Below are positions 1 through 10,179 of a stretch of DNA of 64,000 nucleotides, one piece after another. How positions within the stretch are numbered: position 1 is the first letter of the stretch; each line of letters starts with the position of its first letter. Where the stretch lies: contig OX419756.1 in assembly GCA_948567375.1 (NCBI GenBank), forward strand, positions 48,374,333 through 48,438,332, in the 5' to 3' direction. A program made the translations under genes and the position numbers. The notes under the pieces were generated by a model. That model did no database searches, was not told the origin of the DNA, and worked only from the letters and a program-made list of their open reading frames with translations. Origin of the DNA: Lunularia cruciata (lineage: Eukaryota > Streptophyta > Marchantiopsida > Lunulariales > Lunulariaceae).

Positions 1-2074
1 TGACAAGATAGACTATTAAAGTATTCCATTCACCAGGTGAATATCCGCAAGGGCAACTCCAAGACGAGAGAGAAGAGTCGAAATCGTGGAACCGTAGGAG
101 TTTTTATGATTACTTTCTATGCAGTAACGGACTTCCCTTCAACTGGCTCGCTTTGCAACTAAACTGAAGACAATAGAGACGAGAATAGGGACTACGACCC
201 GAAACAAGCACACGCTAAGAAGTACCTGGAAGAGAGACCCACGGGGGTATGGAAGAACGGGGCATGAATGAACACAGTCCACAGACAGCAAATGCTCCAC
301 CTAGCGAAAGAAAATGTAGCTCATTCTCCTCCAGGACAAGAAATCTTGTACCAAAAATAGTTCCTCTAGCAATCGATCAGCGATTCAAATCAAGTTCGAG
401 AAAGAAAGTGTGAGTTCCTCAACCGAGGCGATGAGGCGGGCAAAAATTAGTCCACAACTTGCGTCATTCTTCCTGATTGAACTCAATTTGCTGCCCATTA
501 GGACTGTGTGACCCTCGTAAGTGCGGCAAATGATTCCGCAAATCGCACAGAACCAAGAAATTCGAGGGGAGAGTGGAATTTAACGGGGAAAAACGACCAA
601 GAATCGCCCGACCCTGAGAATTCTCAAAATCAAGCGTGTGAAGGAGTTCATTCATAATCCTAGCACTGTGTACAGTAAGCGGGACGAGCTTATTGAAGAA
701 GTCACGTCCGAAGGCGCCGCGTGGCATCTGTGAACGTGACAGACCCGCAAATGTCCGGCCACCACCTTGGGTCGTGGTCCTACGCGGTCGCCTTTCCTTG
801 GGTCGTGGACGACGGAAGCGCGACGCACATAAGATGCCAAAACGGAGGGGGCGTATGAGGAAAGAGAAGAACAGATAGAAGCGAGGTTCTCTAAATGTGC
901 AAATAGATTAGTTACTACAATAAGTACAATTTTATGGTAATTGGTATCGGATCTGGTGCATTTCACTGTTTTGCTTTAGTGTACAAATTATCGCCGGTAT
1001 TGACTTATGCTGAAGGCTATCAATCATATCGCTATTAAGAGTACGTGGATAATAAGATTCCTGAATATGATCGAAATTTGTATTTTTAGTTATATTCAAT
1101 ATTCATGGTTAAGTTCACGCAATAATACTCATGTTGAGTTAAAAAACGTGAGGTGCGTTTGCTCCACATGAACGGTTACCATATAAGGAATGCATCTCAA
1201 AAGGATTAAAATTAACAACATCCATTCATTTGCCATTCATCAAACATATGACACTACTAATCAAAACTATTTATTATGTTTAAGAAAAACACAATCATCA
1301 AGTATTTGGTTTCCTAACTATTCTTAAGTGTTATTAATATTCACTTTGATATTCTATATTTGCGTCATAAAAGATTCGGATCCATTTATTAGTGTTGAAT
1401 GTTAGCCTAGTGTAGTTTCCTTTCGTACGTTTTCTTCCCTTACAAACAAAGAGCTAGAGATTCTTTGATCTAAGGTAAAGGTTTCATTAACAGTCTAAAA
1501 TTTTCGGATTAATATCTCTCTATCATTTTTCTTTTTTCCTGTTTTCCTTTCTTTTTGCTGTTCCTTCTTCAAGTAATGAATGCCTTTACTTCATGACTAT
1601 AAGCAATCAAGATTCCAAGATTCAAAGATTGCGAAACTCTTCCATCTATTCATGAACAGTCCTTTGTATGCTAAGTCCCACTACTTACAAGCTATCTCAA
1701 GAAGATCTCAAGTTAATCAATTGCTTTGAAATTAATAATCAAACTTTGTCCATAGAATCCAAAAATGATTATCTTGGTTAATATAAGTGCACCAAATAAT
1801 CTCGAGAAATTGAATTCTATAAATTTCTTTGTCTCTCTTCTTTTATCATAAACCCTTTGCTTGTTCTATTGGATTTTATCCCTTAAAAAGAATGTGCAAA
1901 ACCCGTTCAAGTACCAACTGCTTTGATATTTTAGAATGGAGAGATGATCTTAAGTAGCTTGGTGAAAGATAGCTAACAGAAGTACTTGTTACTAAAGACA
2001 CTTCTTTGAGGTCAGTTTAGATGAATAGAACTCTTAGAGTGTAATCTTACGATGAGCAACTATTATATCAAATA
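1..2074. other. No supported gene; intergenic
   Basis: I find no coding region I can defend. Short open frames around 464-966 overlap on both strands and resemble no family I know. The right part (about 900-2074) is AT-rich. The only structured item is the short retroelement footprint at 765-808, listed separately. The stretch ends exactly where the homology to the 3' LTR of the DNMT gypsy element begins. Confidence 0.5.
765..808 (+). mobile_element. 18-bp RLE-retroelement footprint with 13-bp target duplication
   Basis: The 13-mer CCTTGGGTCGTGG occurs at 765-777 and again at 796-808. The 18 bases between them (778-795) match the extreme 3' end of the RLE non-LTR element at 18197-21933, the part ending in GCGGTCGCC followed by T's, with one substitution. 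A direct repeat flanking a 3'-terminal fragment is the mark of target-primed reverse transcription that stopped almost at once. The identity of the repeat and the match are seen directly; the mechanism is inference. Confidence 0.75.
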
Positions 2075-2518
2075 TGTCACGCCATTTGTAGTGCCGCATC
2101 TAGATGCTCAAACACTAGAGTTCCAGTGATAATAGTTAGAGTTATTTCAGCAGTTTCTCAAAGACTATTTTCCGATGGTCAGATTTTGTGTTCGGGTACT
2201 GACTTCACGGTGGGGCCCACTGTCACTTTGCACTGCTTGCACCGTCGAGTGTGCCATCAGCGGGACCGTTAGGGTTTCAGAGTTAGCTCAAGTCCAGGGG
2301 TATAGTTTCGAAGTGAGCTCTAGAGAGCTCACTTCTCTGATGTTGTGCCTTCGAGTTCCTGGCTATGGTGGACAGAGGCCGGCAAGCATCACCTGGATTC
2401 TCTATGCTTGAGTGGGTGTGGCTTGATTGTAATCAGTGCCCAATTGTTGACAGTCTATAGAGTGATAGATCAAGTATTGGTCTGAGTTGAGTTGAGAGTG
2501 GTAAGCAATCTGATTACA
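2075..2518 (+). repeat. 5' LTR of the DNMT gypsy element
   Basis: This segment is about 90% identical to 16597-17044 over its whole length. It begins TGTCACGCC and ends GATTACA, so it has TG...CA limits, and homology starts exactly at the TG. I could not identify a convincing primer-binding site directly after it. The LTR may have been longer at its 5' end, because the 3' LTR is preceded by about 90 bases that recur after it (see 17045-17166). Confidence 0.7.
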
Positions 2519-2773
2519 TAAGAGAAGTGAAGTCAGGGGGAAATCAGGTGTAGGAACTTTGAATGTTGGTGGTATCTCTAAGCTCGGTGGATCGTTGGTA
2601 GCTCGATTCAAGTTCAGTGTTTCACTAGTGTGTAGAAGCTCATTTTTTATTGATGCAGATTTGGCAGTAAGGCAGATGGTGTGTGAAAGCGCTGACCAAA
2701 TTTTGAGCAAAGAAGGAGCAAATTTCGAGCAGTGGTTGTGATTTTGAGCTCAGGAGATGAAGATATGACCAAT

Positions 2774-2862
2774 TTGTTGCGAGTTGGGCTCAGAAACCCA
2801 GGACCTAGATCTCTTGTTCCTAGACTGGTGCCCTAGCCAACTGGTCCACCCTCACTTGTTGT
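2774..2862 (-). other. tRNA-like / SINE-head-like sequence
   Basis: Read on the minus strand, the segment has a pol III A-box-like stretch (GACCAGTTGGCTAGGGC) followed about 30 bases later by a B-box-like stretch (GGTCCTGGGTTTCTGAGCCC). This spacing is typical of tRNAs and plant SINE heads. It does not fold into a clean cloverleaf, so it is a degenerate tRNA, a tRNA-derived repeat, or chance. It lies in the untranslated leader of the DNMT gypsy element. Confidence 0.35.
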
Positions 2863-3369
2863 CATAATGACTGTGCCATTGTTATCTATACACATATAGC
2901 TTTGGCTAAGAGAGGCAGTTTGATCCCATTCTTGGTGATCTTGGTAGCTTAGGACTTAGATACAAACTTCTCTTATGTCAAATGCCAAATAATGGCAGAG
3001 TCAGTCACGTGTTGTGTTATGAGATGGAGGGTTTTCGTTTAGATTTTTTGTGATTGGACCCCCTCCATTCTCTACTTCTTGTTTCTGCACCACGTTTGTG
3101 TGAGGTGCCTTCACTTTTGAGCGTTGGTGCTCTGGTGTGCTCTCGATAGTGAGGTTGGAGTGATGACCAGTCAGATTACCTTTGTTTCTTTCCAGTGAGG
3201 CAGGAAGTGATGACCTGTAGATCGTGAGAGTGCATGTTATGATGGCAAGTTATAGGTTGCCCTTTCTCCTAGTGTAGTTATCTCGGTTAGAGTTACATTA
3301 GTGGGTGGTGCTTAGTTGGTATTGGCATGTGGTGGTGTTGGCACTTGGTGAGGTACTTGTTGTTGCAAC

Positions 3370-3878
3370 TTGCGGTTGCAATTGGTGGTTCGGGTTTGCT
3401 ATTGCGATTACTTTGTCACGACGGAGTTCTTTGGGGATTCCAGAGGAGATAACACTACATTATGCAGTGGGTTTACTCGGAGTGGTGCTCGGTATCAGCT
3501 TGTATCTCAGGTCCTAGTGAGGGAAGAGATTGACTCTGAGTTGGAGTTTGACATAGGAGTTGATTCAGTTGAGAGTGCACTTGGTGTATCCGCACCGTTG
3601 TTGTGGGACATGGACTAGATTTATGGGGCCTCTAAAGGCCCTAAGCGTTACTCTGGTATAGTGGGTACCATTGAGTTGGATGACTTCATCTAGGAGTTTG
3701 GTAGTTGGTGTGATCTGCAATAGATGCGGAACCCGACTTTGTTCACACCCTTCATGGCATGGAAGGGGTTGTTTCAGCATATGGAGGGTCCACCGATGGA
3801 TGACTACCATGAGTTTAATAGAGCTCATTTGGAAGAGATTGAGTTATGGAGAGACTATTGGTCTCCACACTATGTCTC
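3370..3878 (+). pseudogene. gag N-terminal part of the DNMT gypsy element
   Basis: One frame stays readable from about 3370 to 3878 apart from TAG codons at 3616, 3691 and 3721. It gives a hydrophilic, acidic gag-like protein with an ending typical of retroelement gag N-termini (tryptophan-rich, FMAWKGLFQHMEGPP-like). The frame is cut at the insertion point of chromovirus copy A. It resumes after the second GTCTC target copy at 9526 without a shift. All three stops are explained by CAG to TAG. Confidence 0.6.
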
Positions 3879-4307
3879 TGTAAAAGACCAAAACCGAGGA
3901 GAGAAATAGGAGAATGGAAACTCACATTGGGACACTTGAATGAAGGAAAACTCCGAATGCCTAGCATGAGCTTCGGCCTTGGTATTTATAGGTAGCATAC
4001 AAGACCCTTGAAGCTTCTCAAGAAGCTTCCTTGAGCCGCTTTCTTGGAGTGCAAGCCAAGTTAACTAGGAAGCTTCTCAAGAAGCTTCCTTCTAGAAGCC
4101 ACCTACTTGGCGTGTAAGCTAAGCTAGTTAGAAGCTTCTAGAAGCTTCCTTCTAGAAGCTACCTGCTTAGGGCGCAAGTTAACTAGTTGGGAAGCTTCCT
4201 AAGAAGCTTCTTAGATGCTTCTAGAATATTCTAGGCTATTTTGTCTTTTGTTTATTCTCTACTTCGCAAGCCCGATTAACTTCGTCACTAAACTCCATAT
4301 TGTTACA
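3879..4307 (-). repeat. 3' LTR of chromovirus copy A
   Basis: On the plus strand it runs from TGTAAAAGACC to TTGTTACA; in element orientation it starts TGTAACAATATGG and ends TCTTTTACA. It carries the same cluster of GAAGCTTC units as the 5' LTR, including a four-unit heat-shock-type element at 4130-4149. It is flanked on its outer side by the target duplication GTCTC at 3874-3878. The pol frame reads about 24 codons into it before stopping at 4236. Confidence 0.95.
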
Positions 4308-5916
4308 TATTCCCCCGCCGCTAGTTGGTGACGTCCTCGTCGCCAGTGAAGCTTCGAATTCCTGGATGGCCATCTGTGCATTCTGGAGGTGAGAAAGAGG
4401 TTCCCATGTGGCATCATGAAGGGGATACCCTTTCCAAAGGACCTTGTACTCCGTGTGTTGGCGACGGCCTTGTTGAATATGGCGACGCGCAAGGATACGA
4501 TCAACTTCGTACTCCTCATGATCATTGATAGGGATAGGAAGAGGGGGAGGTTGGACTCGAGAGGAAAAGGAAGAAGGGTTAGGAACAAAGGGTTTCAACT
4601 TGGAAACATGAAAGACAGGATGGATACGCATGTGACAAGGTAAGGCAAGACGATAAGCAACAGGAGAGATAATGTGGGTGATATCAAAGGGTCCTATCCA
4701 ATTAGGAGCAAGTTTACAAACTTGGGTATCAAGTGGGAGAGGGAGGTTACTAGAGGATAGCATGACTTTATCACCAACTTCAAAGGTGAGATCACAACGA
4801 TGATGGTCTGCATATTTTTTTTGGCGATTTTGAGCAACAAGGAGGTGAGATTTGGCTTGTTGGAGAGATTGGGATATAGTGGTCAAGAATGTAGAAGTAT
4901 GAGGAACGTGAGAGGGAGGGGGAGCAAGAAGGGAATCTTGAACAAGCGGATCTTGGCCAAAATTGAGAAAGAAGGGAGAAAATCCAATGCTTGCCTGTTT
5001 GGAATTGTTGTAGGCAAATTCTGCAGCTGCAAGACATTCATCCCAGTCGGTATGGTGGACATTGACAAAGGCCCGCAACATATCCTCCAATGTACGATTG
5101 GCGCGTTCGGTTTGTCCATCAGTTTGAGGATGATAGGCCGTGGACAAAGCAAGCTTGGTGCCGAGTATCTGGAAGAGTGCTTGCCAAAACTTCCTGGTAA
5201 ATCGAGGATCACGGTCGGAGATGAGTACCCGTGGCATCCCATGATGCTTGAAGACATTGTTGAAGTAGATTTGCGCTAAGGTTGGAGCATCCACGGTATC
5301 ACAGGTTGGTGCCAAGTGGATTTGCTTACTAAGCTTATCCACAAACACCACAATTGCGGTGTGTCCTTGTTTTGACTTTGGCAAGGATGTGATGAGATCC
5401 AAGCTCACATGCTCCCAACGAGCGGATGGAATGGCGAGTGGTTGAAGGAGTCCACTCGGCTTTTGGTTGCTGGCCTTGTTCCGTTGGCAACTCTCACATG
5501 ATCGGACAAAGTCTCGAACATCTCGTGTCATGTTGGGCCACCACCATTGGCGTTGGAGGGTGCCCAAGGTCTTGTCCACTCCCATGTGACCAGCTATTGG
5601 TAAATCATGGGCTTCTTGAAGGCGCACTAGTCGAAGATCACCTTTGGCTGGAACATAGATCTGGTCTGCATGGAATAAAAGGCCTTCCTTGAAGGAGAAG
5701 GTGTTGTACTCCTTGTCGCATGCTGCCAGACGACCGTGTACCATTTGGAAGAAGGAATCTTGTCGTCGAGCTGATTGAAACTCATTGTGGACCTTAGGGT
5801 CAATGGACACTGTTGTAATTGCCGCCGTGATAAAAGGAAGATCCTTCAAATCAGGTCGTCGTGATAGAGCATCGGGAATGACATGGAACCGACCTGGTTT
5901 GTACAAGTTTGATGTC
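4236..5916 (-). pseudogene. pol: integrase plus chromodomain, copy A
   Basis: The 560-residue open frame begins in the RNase H/integrase linker. It has the HHCC zinc-binding region (HMGVDKTLG onwards, CESCQRNK), then the DDE core with the Asp in the SLDLITSLPK stretch, SDRDPRF, and the Glu in DGQTERANRTLE. The C-terminal chromodomain (EYEVDRILARR, YKVLWKGYP, ATWEPLSHL) has the aromatic residues expected for methyl-lysine binding. Chromodomains direct integration toward methylated-histone chromatin. The frame is intact but separated from RNase H by a 2-base deletion at about 5904, visible against copy B. The stop lies inside the 3' LTR. Confidence 0.9.
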
Positions 5917-6564
5917 AAACAATTGGAGTTGCTCTTCCCATCGATGATGCCGGCTCTTCATGTGCTCCAAGTGTAAGGTCTGCAACAATGGCTTGTGATC
6001 AGTTCGCATGATCACTTGTTTCCCCAAGAGATAATGCCTCCATACCTTGGTGGCATATACCATTGCAAGTTGTTCCTGATCTTGAGCAGAGTAATTTCTT
6101 TCCATTGTATTTAGTCGGTGAGACACAAAGGCAATTGGATGTAGTCCATCTGGAAATTCTTGTTGCAACACAACTCCAATTGCAAAGTTAGAAGCATCCA
6201 AATCAACCACACAAGGTAGTTGAGGATCATATGGTTGAAGAATAGGTCTTGAAGACACCATATGCTTTAACTTCTGGAATGCTTCTTCATGCTTGGTGGT
6301 CCATTGGAAGCTCGAGTTCTTTCCCAAGAGGTCAGTCAATGGTGCAGCCATGTGAGCATAATAGTGGATGAACCGTCGGTAAAAACTGGCCAGTCCATTG
6401 AATGCTCGTACTTCTATAGCATCCTTCGGGGTAGGCCAATCAGTAATGGCCTTGATCTTCTCTTCTTCCATCTTGATCCCCTCTGATGAGATCTTATGAC
6501 CCAAGAAGGTAACCTCCTTCTGCCAAAAAGCACACTTTGACTTCTTGCAGTAAAATTTCCACTG
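5905..6564 (-). pseudogene. pol: RT thumb and RNase H, copy A
   Basis: The frame continues directly from RT after a TGA at 6565-6567. It includes the FLGHKIS and AFNGLASFYRRF thumb motifs and RNase H motifs (VVDLDASNFAIG, MVYATKVWRHYL, IMRTDHKPL). RNase H removes the RNA strand during reverse transcription. A 2-base deletion at about 5904, relative to copy B, ends the reading frame before integrase. Confidence 0.85.
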
Positions 6565-7512
6565 TCATAGTCGTCTTAGGACTTCTCGCACATGATTCAC
6601 ATGTTCTGCCTCTGTCCTGCTATAGATTAAGATATCATCTAAGAACACCACCACGGACCGATCCAATAGTCCCTCCAACACTCGATGCATCTGATCCATG
6701 AAGACTGCTGGAGCATTAGTGAGTCCGAAAGGTAGAACTCTCCACTCAAAATGTCCATACCTTGTACGAAAAGCAGTCTTTTGCACGTCCTCTCCTTCAA
6801 TAGGAATTTGCCAATAGCCGCTACGAAGATCCAGCTTGGAAAAGTAGCGTGCTCCACTTAGTTGATCAAGCAGATCATCAATCCGAGGCAAGGGATATGC
6901 ATTCTTCACGGTTTGCTTATTGAGCCCACGGTAATCAATACAGAAACAAAGTCCTCCATCCTTCTTTGGAACAAATAGTACCGGTGCTCCCCACGAAGAG
7001 GTACTATGTCGTATGAAATCCTTCTCCAACAACTCTGTAAGTGTTGTTCGCAACTCCTCCAACTCCTTTGGTGAGAGCCGATAGATTGGTCTACTCACTA
7101 GAGTACTCCCTGGCAATAACTCGATCTTGAAGGGCATACCTCGATCGGAGGGTAATCCCTTTGGCAGATCATCCGGAAACACATCTGCAAACTCCTGAAC
7201 TATCCGATCAACCATTGCTTGATGCGGCACTTGGCCCTCCTCAGATTGTTCTTGTGCAATCGGCTTGATCCACACCGCGAATATAGACTTATCGTCCTCC
7301 AAAGCTTGCTCTATGGCTGCTTCATTCACAAACTTCCCTTCTAGGGACTCATCTCTCTTCCAAGCTTGCTCCATGGTTGCCTTCCTGGCAAACTTCCCAT
7401 CTTGGGACTCATCTCCCTTCCAGATTTGCTCTATGGCTACCTTCTCGACAAACTTCCCATCTTGGGACTGACTATTCTTAGGTGTCTTACTCAGAGGTGC
7501 CAGACAACCTAA
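6565..7512 (-). pseudogene. pol: reverse transcriptase, copy A
   Basis: It contains the standard Ty3/gypsy RT blocks in order: [68 protein letters not shown] and the catalytic FLDDILIYS. Upstream, at about 7270-7470, are three tandem 20-residue repeats of the type [14 protein letters not shown] in the protease-RT linker. The frame is bounded by two TGA codons, 7513-7515 and 6565-6567. At the first, copy B reads CGA (Arg), so that stop is a CGA to TGA change. Confidence 0.9.
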
Positions 7513-7947
7513 TCAGAAATTCCTACCTTGGTGTTGTACTTGAATTTGGTGTTGGGTCCAATCAAATTGAACCTTATGATATTCAAGCCAAGGTAGACCT
7601 AGAATGATATCATAATGTAGAGGTGCCACTACGAACCTCATACACTCCAAATACTCCTTCCCAATCTTGAAGGTAACAGGATGCAAGGTGCGGAATGCAG
7701 AACCCTTTCTACCATCCACCATCATCAAACTACTTCCAATCACTGGCTTGATAGGAATACCCAATTCCTTTGCCACTTGCATAGACATGCAATTCTCTGA
7801 ACTTCCAGAATCAACCAAAATTCTACAACCCCGATTAGATATCATACCTTGCAAGTGAAGCAAACTTGCATAGGTCGAGCCTTCAATCCCATTGGAACTA
7901 ATCAAGCTCCCAATAGGCGGCTCAAAATCTCCTACTGGGATTCCTCG
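7513..7947 (-). pseudogene. pol: aspartic protease, copy A
   Basis: Retropepsin with the active-site motif VDSGSSENC and the downstream IILGLPWLE motif. It lies in the -1 frame relative to gag, and its frame is open from the slippery heptamer at 7947-7953. No good ATG starts this frame near the gag end. It is therefore expected to be made as a gag-pol fusion by ribosomal frameshifting. It ends at TGA 7513-7515, where copy B keeps Arg. Confidence 0.85.
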
Positions 7948-7953
7948 TTTCCC
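7909..7953 (-). promoter_or_regulatory. -1 programmed ribosomal frameshift signal (gag-pol), copy A
   Basis: On the minus strand the heptamer GGGAAAC (7953-7947) is in the X XXY YYZ phase of the gag frame (codons GGA AAC). It is followed by a 7-base spacer and a stem-loop: arm CCCAGTAGG (7939-7931) pairs with CCTATTGGG (7917-7909), nine pairs with one G-U, with a 13-base loop. A -1 slip moves exactly from the gag frame to the protease frame, and the gag stop (7932-7934) lies within the stem-loop. The same arrangement is in copy B at 41869-41913. Function is inferred from the canonical layout. Confidence 0.8.
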
Positions 7954-8831
7954 GGATCATTCCGCTCCACAACCTCCACTTGGGCAACTTGTCGAGGTCG
8001 TCCATTCTTGAGTGGACATTCAGCAATGCGATGCCCCAACTGGCGACAATAAAAGCAACCTCCATTTTGTCGTAATCTTTCTCTATCTGTTGTGCCAAGT
8101 GGTCTTCGCTGGATAGCATCAATCTCCATTGGTACCGGTTCTTCCACTCGTGGTACGGGTAGGTTTTGTGTAGGTCGAGGTCGAGACCAAGTTGTTGCAA
8201 CTAAGGAATCAAAACGCTCAGCCAATTGCATGGCTTCTTCTACGTTCTGTGGCTCTCGCATGGTCACCTCCAATCTGGTTCGTGACTTCAATCCTCGCAC
8301 AAATCGATCCAGAACTTCACCTTCTTGGATATCTGGAATTTGCATGATGATATTCTGAAATTGTGTGATGTAGCTTCTCACCGAACCAATCTGCCTCAAC
8401 TCCGCCAATTTATCTCGTGCAACTCGGGTGGCATTTATAGTCTGAAATTGACCAAGTATTGCATCCTTGAATTCTGCCCATGTCAAAATTGGTGTAACAA
8501 TTTGTCGTTCAGCTCTTTCTACTCGGAATTGCCACCAAAGTTTTGCCACGCCATCCAACTGGCTAGAAGCCAAGAGAATTTGTTTCCGCTCGTCTTGAAG
8601 ATTGGTGGCTTCAAAGTAACGTTCACAGTCAAACACAAAATTCTCCACTATGCTTGGAACATTCTTGCCTTCAAACACCTTGGGTTTCAGAAATCGAATG
8701 TGATCTTCTCCATCTCGAATTGGCGCTCTGTCTATCTGTTCTCGTCGTTGCTGGTCTCGTTCATCCAACAATCGAGTAAGATGCTCGATTTGTTGTTGCA
8801 TTGCAAGGATAACATCCGGTATTGCGGCCAT
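7932..8831 (-). CDS. gag polyprotein, chromovirus copy A (intact frame)
   Basis: An intact 299-residue gag. It starts MAAIPDVILAMQQQIEHL, with an N-terminal coiled-coil-like stretch, followed by a retrotransposon gag domain (FVFDCERYFEATN, ASSQLDGVAKLWWQFR, WAEFKDAIL, LDRFVRGLKSRTR). Near residue 260 is a zinc knuckle CFYCRQLGHRIAEC (CX2CX4HX4C), which binds RNA in the particle. The ATG is the first in frame downstream of the PBS. This is the least damaged gene of the three chromovirus copies; copy B has three TGA codons where this copy has CGA. Confidence 0.92.
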   Translation of the reverse strand: MAAIPDVILAMQQQIEHLTRLLDERDQQRREQIDRAPIRDGEDHIRFLKPKVFEGKNVPSIVENFVFDCERYFEATNLQDERKQILLASSQLDGVAKLWWQFRVERAERQIVTPILTWAEFKDAILGQFQTINATRVARDKLAELRQIGSVRSYITQFQNIIMQIPDIQEGEVLDRFVRGLKSRTRLEVTMREPQNVEEAMQLAERFDSLVATTWSRPRPTQNLPVPRVEEPVPMEIDAIQRRPLGTTDRERLRQNGGCFYCRQLGHRIAECPLKNGRPRQVAQVEVVERNDPGNEESQ

Positions 8832-9089
8832 TGCTACTACCCTAATCCACTACCCTCAATTTATCTAGTTGATTAACACATAGATACAACACGTCCACCG
8901 TTCTCCATAAGTCACAATTGGAAGTATCAAGGGTTCCTCTTACATGGTGATCATATGTAGAAAATCCTGCCCAAAGCGTGAGGTGATGAACTGTGTGAAA
9001 CGATGCTTTGGTAATATCTGGACATGAAAGTCCCAATGGTTTGGCGGAAGTGGATTTGGTGGTCCATAAATTCCATCCATCCCATTCCT

Positions 9090-9101
9090 GCTCTGATACC
9101 A
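9090..9101 (-). other. Primer-binding site (initiator Met tRNA), copy A
   Basis: On the minus strand TGGTATCAGAGC begins one base after the 5' LTR end. This is the standard plant sequence complementary to the 3' end of initiator methionine tRNA, used to prime minus-strand DNA synthesis. Copy B has the same site with one change. Confidence 0.9.
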
Positions 9102-9102
9102 A

Positions 9103-9525
9103 TGTAAAAGACCAAAACCGAGGAGAGAAATAGGAGAATGGAAACTCACATTGGGACACTTGAATGAAGGAAAACTCCGAATGCCTAGCATGAGCTTCGG
9201 CCTTGGTATTTATAGGTAGCATACAAGACCCTTGAAGCTTCTCAAGAAGCTTCCTTGAGCCGCTTTCTTGGAGTGCAAGCCAAGTTAACTAGGAAGCTTC
9301 TCAAGAAGCTTCCTTCTAGAAGCCACCTACTTGGCGTGCAAGCTAAGCTAGTTAGAAGCTTCTAGAAGCTTCCTTCTAGAAGCTACCTGCTTAGGGCGCA
9401 AGTTAACTAGTTGGGAAGCTTCCTAAGAAGCTTCTTAGATGCTTCTAGAATATTCTAGGCTATTTTGTCTTATTCTCTACTTCGCAAGCCCGATTAACTT
9501 CGTCACTAAACTCCATATTGTTATA
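9103..9525 (-). repeat. 5' LTR of chromovirus copy A
   Basis: Nearly identical to 3879-4307. Its outer end reads TA on the plus strand's right edge instead of CA, a single C to T change. The flanking GTCTC at 9526-9530 matches 3874-3878. It contains the promoter elements described at 9207-9373. Confidence 0.95.
9207..9373 (-). promoter_or_regulatory. LTR promoter: TATA box with tandem heat-shock-type elements
   Basis: On the minus strand TATAAATA (9214-9207) lies downstream of many GAA/TTC units. The segment 9354-9373 reads AGAAG CTTCT AGAAG CTTCC, four contiguous perfect nGAAn/nTTCn units; the usual functional minimum for a heat-shock element is three. Further two- and three-unit clusters lie between it and the TATA box. 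Comparable HSEs make the Arabidopsis copia element ONSEN heat-inducible. Heat response here is an inference. Confidence 0.65.
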
Positions 9526-10044
9526 GTCTCCATCACTTCAGGCTTGGTGGCCAAGAGTAGATTGGCTGTACCTACGAGTTCTAGCTTGAGTAGTGTGGGT
9601 GGAGCTAGTGGAGGTGCACTAGTTGGAGATAGTGCTACTACGAGTAGAGGTACCGCTGTAGGAGGTGGTGTGGTATCGGGGTTTAACCCCATGGTGGAGT
9701 TCTTCCTATGTTTGAGGTAGAACTACTAGGGAGTGCGGACTAACAAGCTGAGGAGCTTGCAGGAGTTCCAACGGAAGGCTGGAGAGAGCCTACATGAGGC
9801 ATACACTTGCATGAGGCGGCTGATCAGTTTCACTCAGGGAGTTATTGAGACCCAAGCAGTCCAATTTTGGTATAGGATACTTGACAGGGAGTTACGACGT
9901 AGAGTTCGTGATGCTACGTTGTTGCAGGCTACTTTGCCCACTTTGGTAGTAGTCTTTGGTTTGGCTAAGCGTATTGACCTCAATATGGTGGAGAAGAGAG
10001 TGGTGACATCTGATTTGGTAGGGAGACCTCATCCACGGTTGTGA
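9526..10044 (+). pseudogene. gag C-terminal part of the DNMT gypsy element
   Basis: Continues the frame of 3370-3878 after the chromovirus insertion. A Ser/Gly-rich linker is followed by a typical gag segment (RSLQEFQRKAGESLHEAY, FWYRILDRELRRRV). TAG codons at 9718 and 9727 interrupt it. A frameshift of about one base near 10010-10020 throws the frame off before the zinc knuckles. Confidence 0.7.
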
Positions 10045-10179
10045 CTTCTTCTAGAGTGCAGCAAAGTGCACCATGCCCAGTTGGTTTTTGAGGATAGGAT
10101 GGACAGCCCAGACCCTATAGAGCGAATGGAGGGCCTAGTGGAGTTAGACTCTTACTCTCATTTTCAGGTCAACAGCAAC

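Larger units (their letters stand above)
3879..9525 (-). mobile_element. Chromovirus (chromodomain Ty3/gypsy) copy A
   Basis: This is a complete 5.65-kb element inserted in the minus orientation. LTRs of 429 and 423 bp differ by one 6-bp indel and a few substitutions, so the insertion is fairly recent. The 5-bp target duplication GTCTC lies at 3874-3878 and 9526-9530. The order is 5' LTR, initiator-Met PBS, gag, -1 frameshift signal, protease, RT, RNase H, integrase, chromodomain, 3' LTR. Damage is light: TGA codons at 7513 and 6565 and a 2-base deletion at about 5904. It sits inside gag of the older DNMT gypsy element. Confidence 0.95.

Noticed and set aside
652-966. Open frames on both strands near the left end
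   Set aside because: They overlap each other and a 13-bp repeat created by a retroelement footprint; composition is not protein-like and no family is recognised.
4014-4225. Regular AAGCTTC repeats resembling a CRISPR array or satellite
   Set aside because: Units are irregular in spacing, lie inside LTRs and are better explained as heat-shock-type promoter elements; the genome is eukaryotic.
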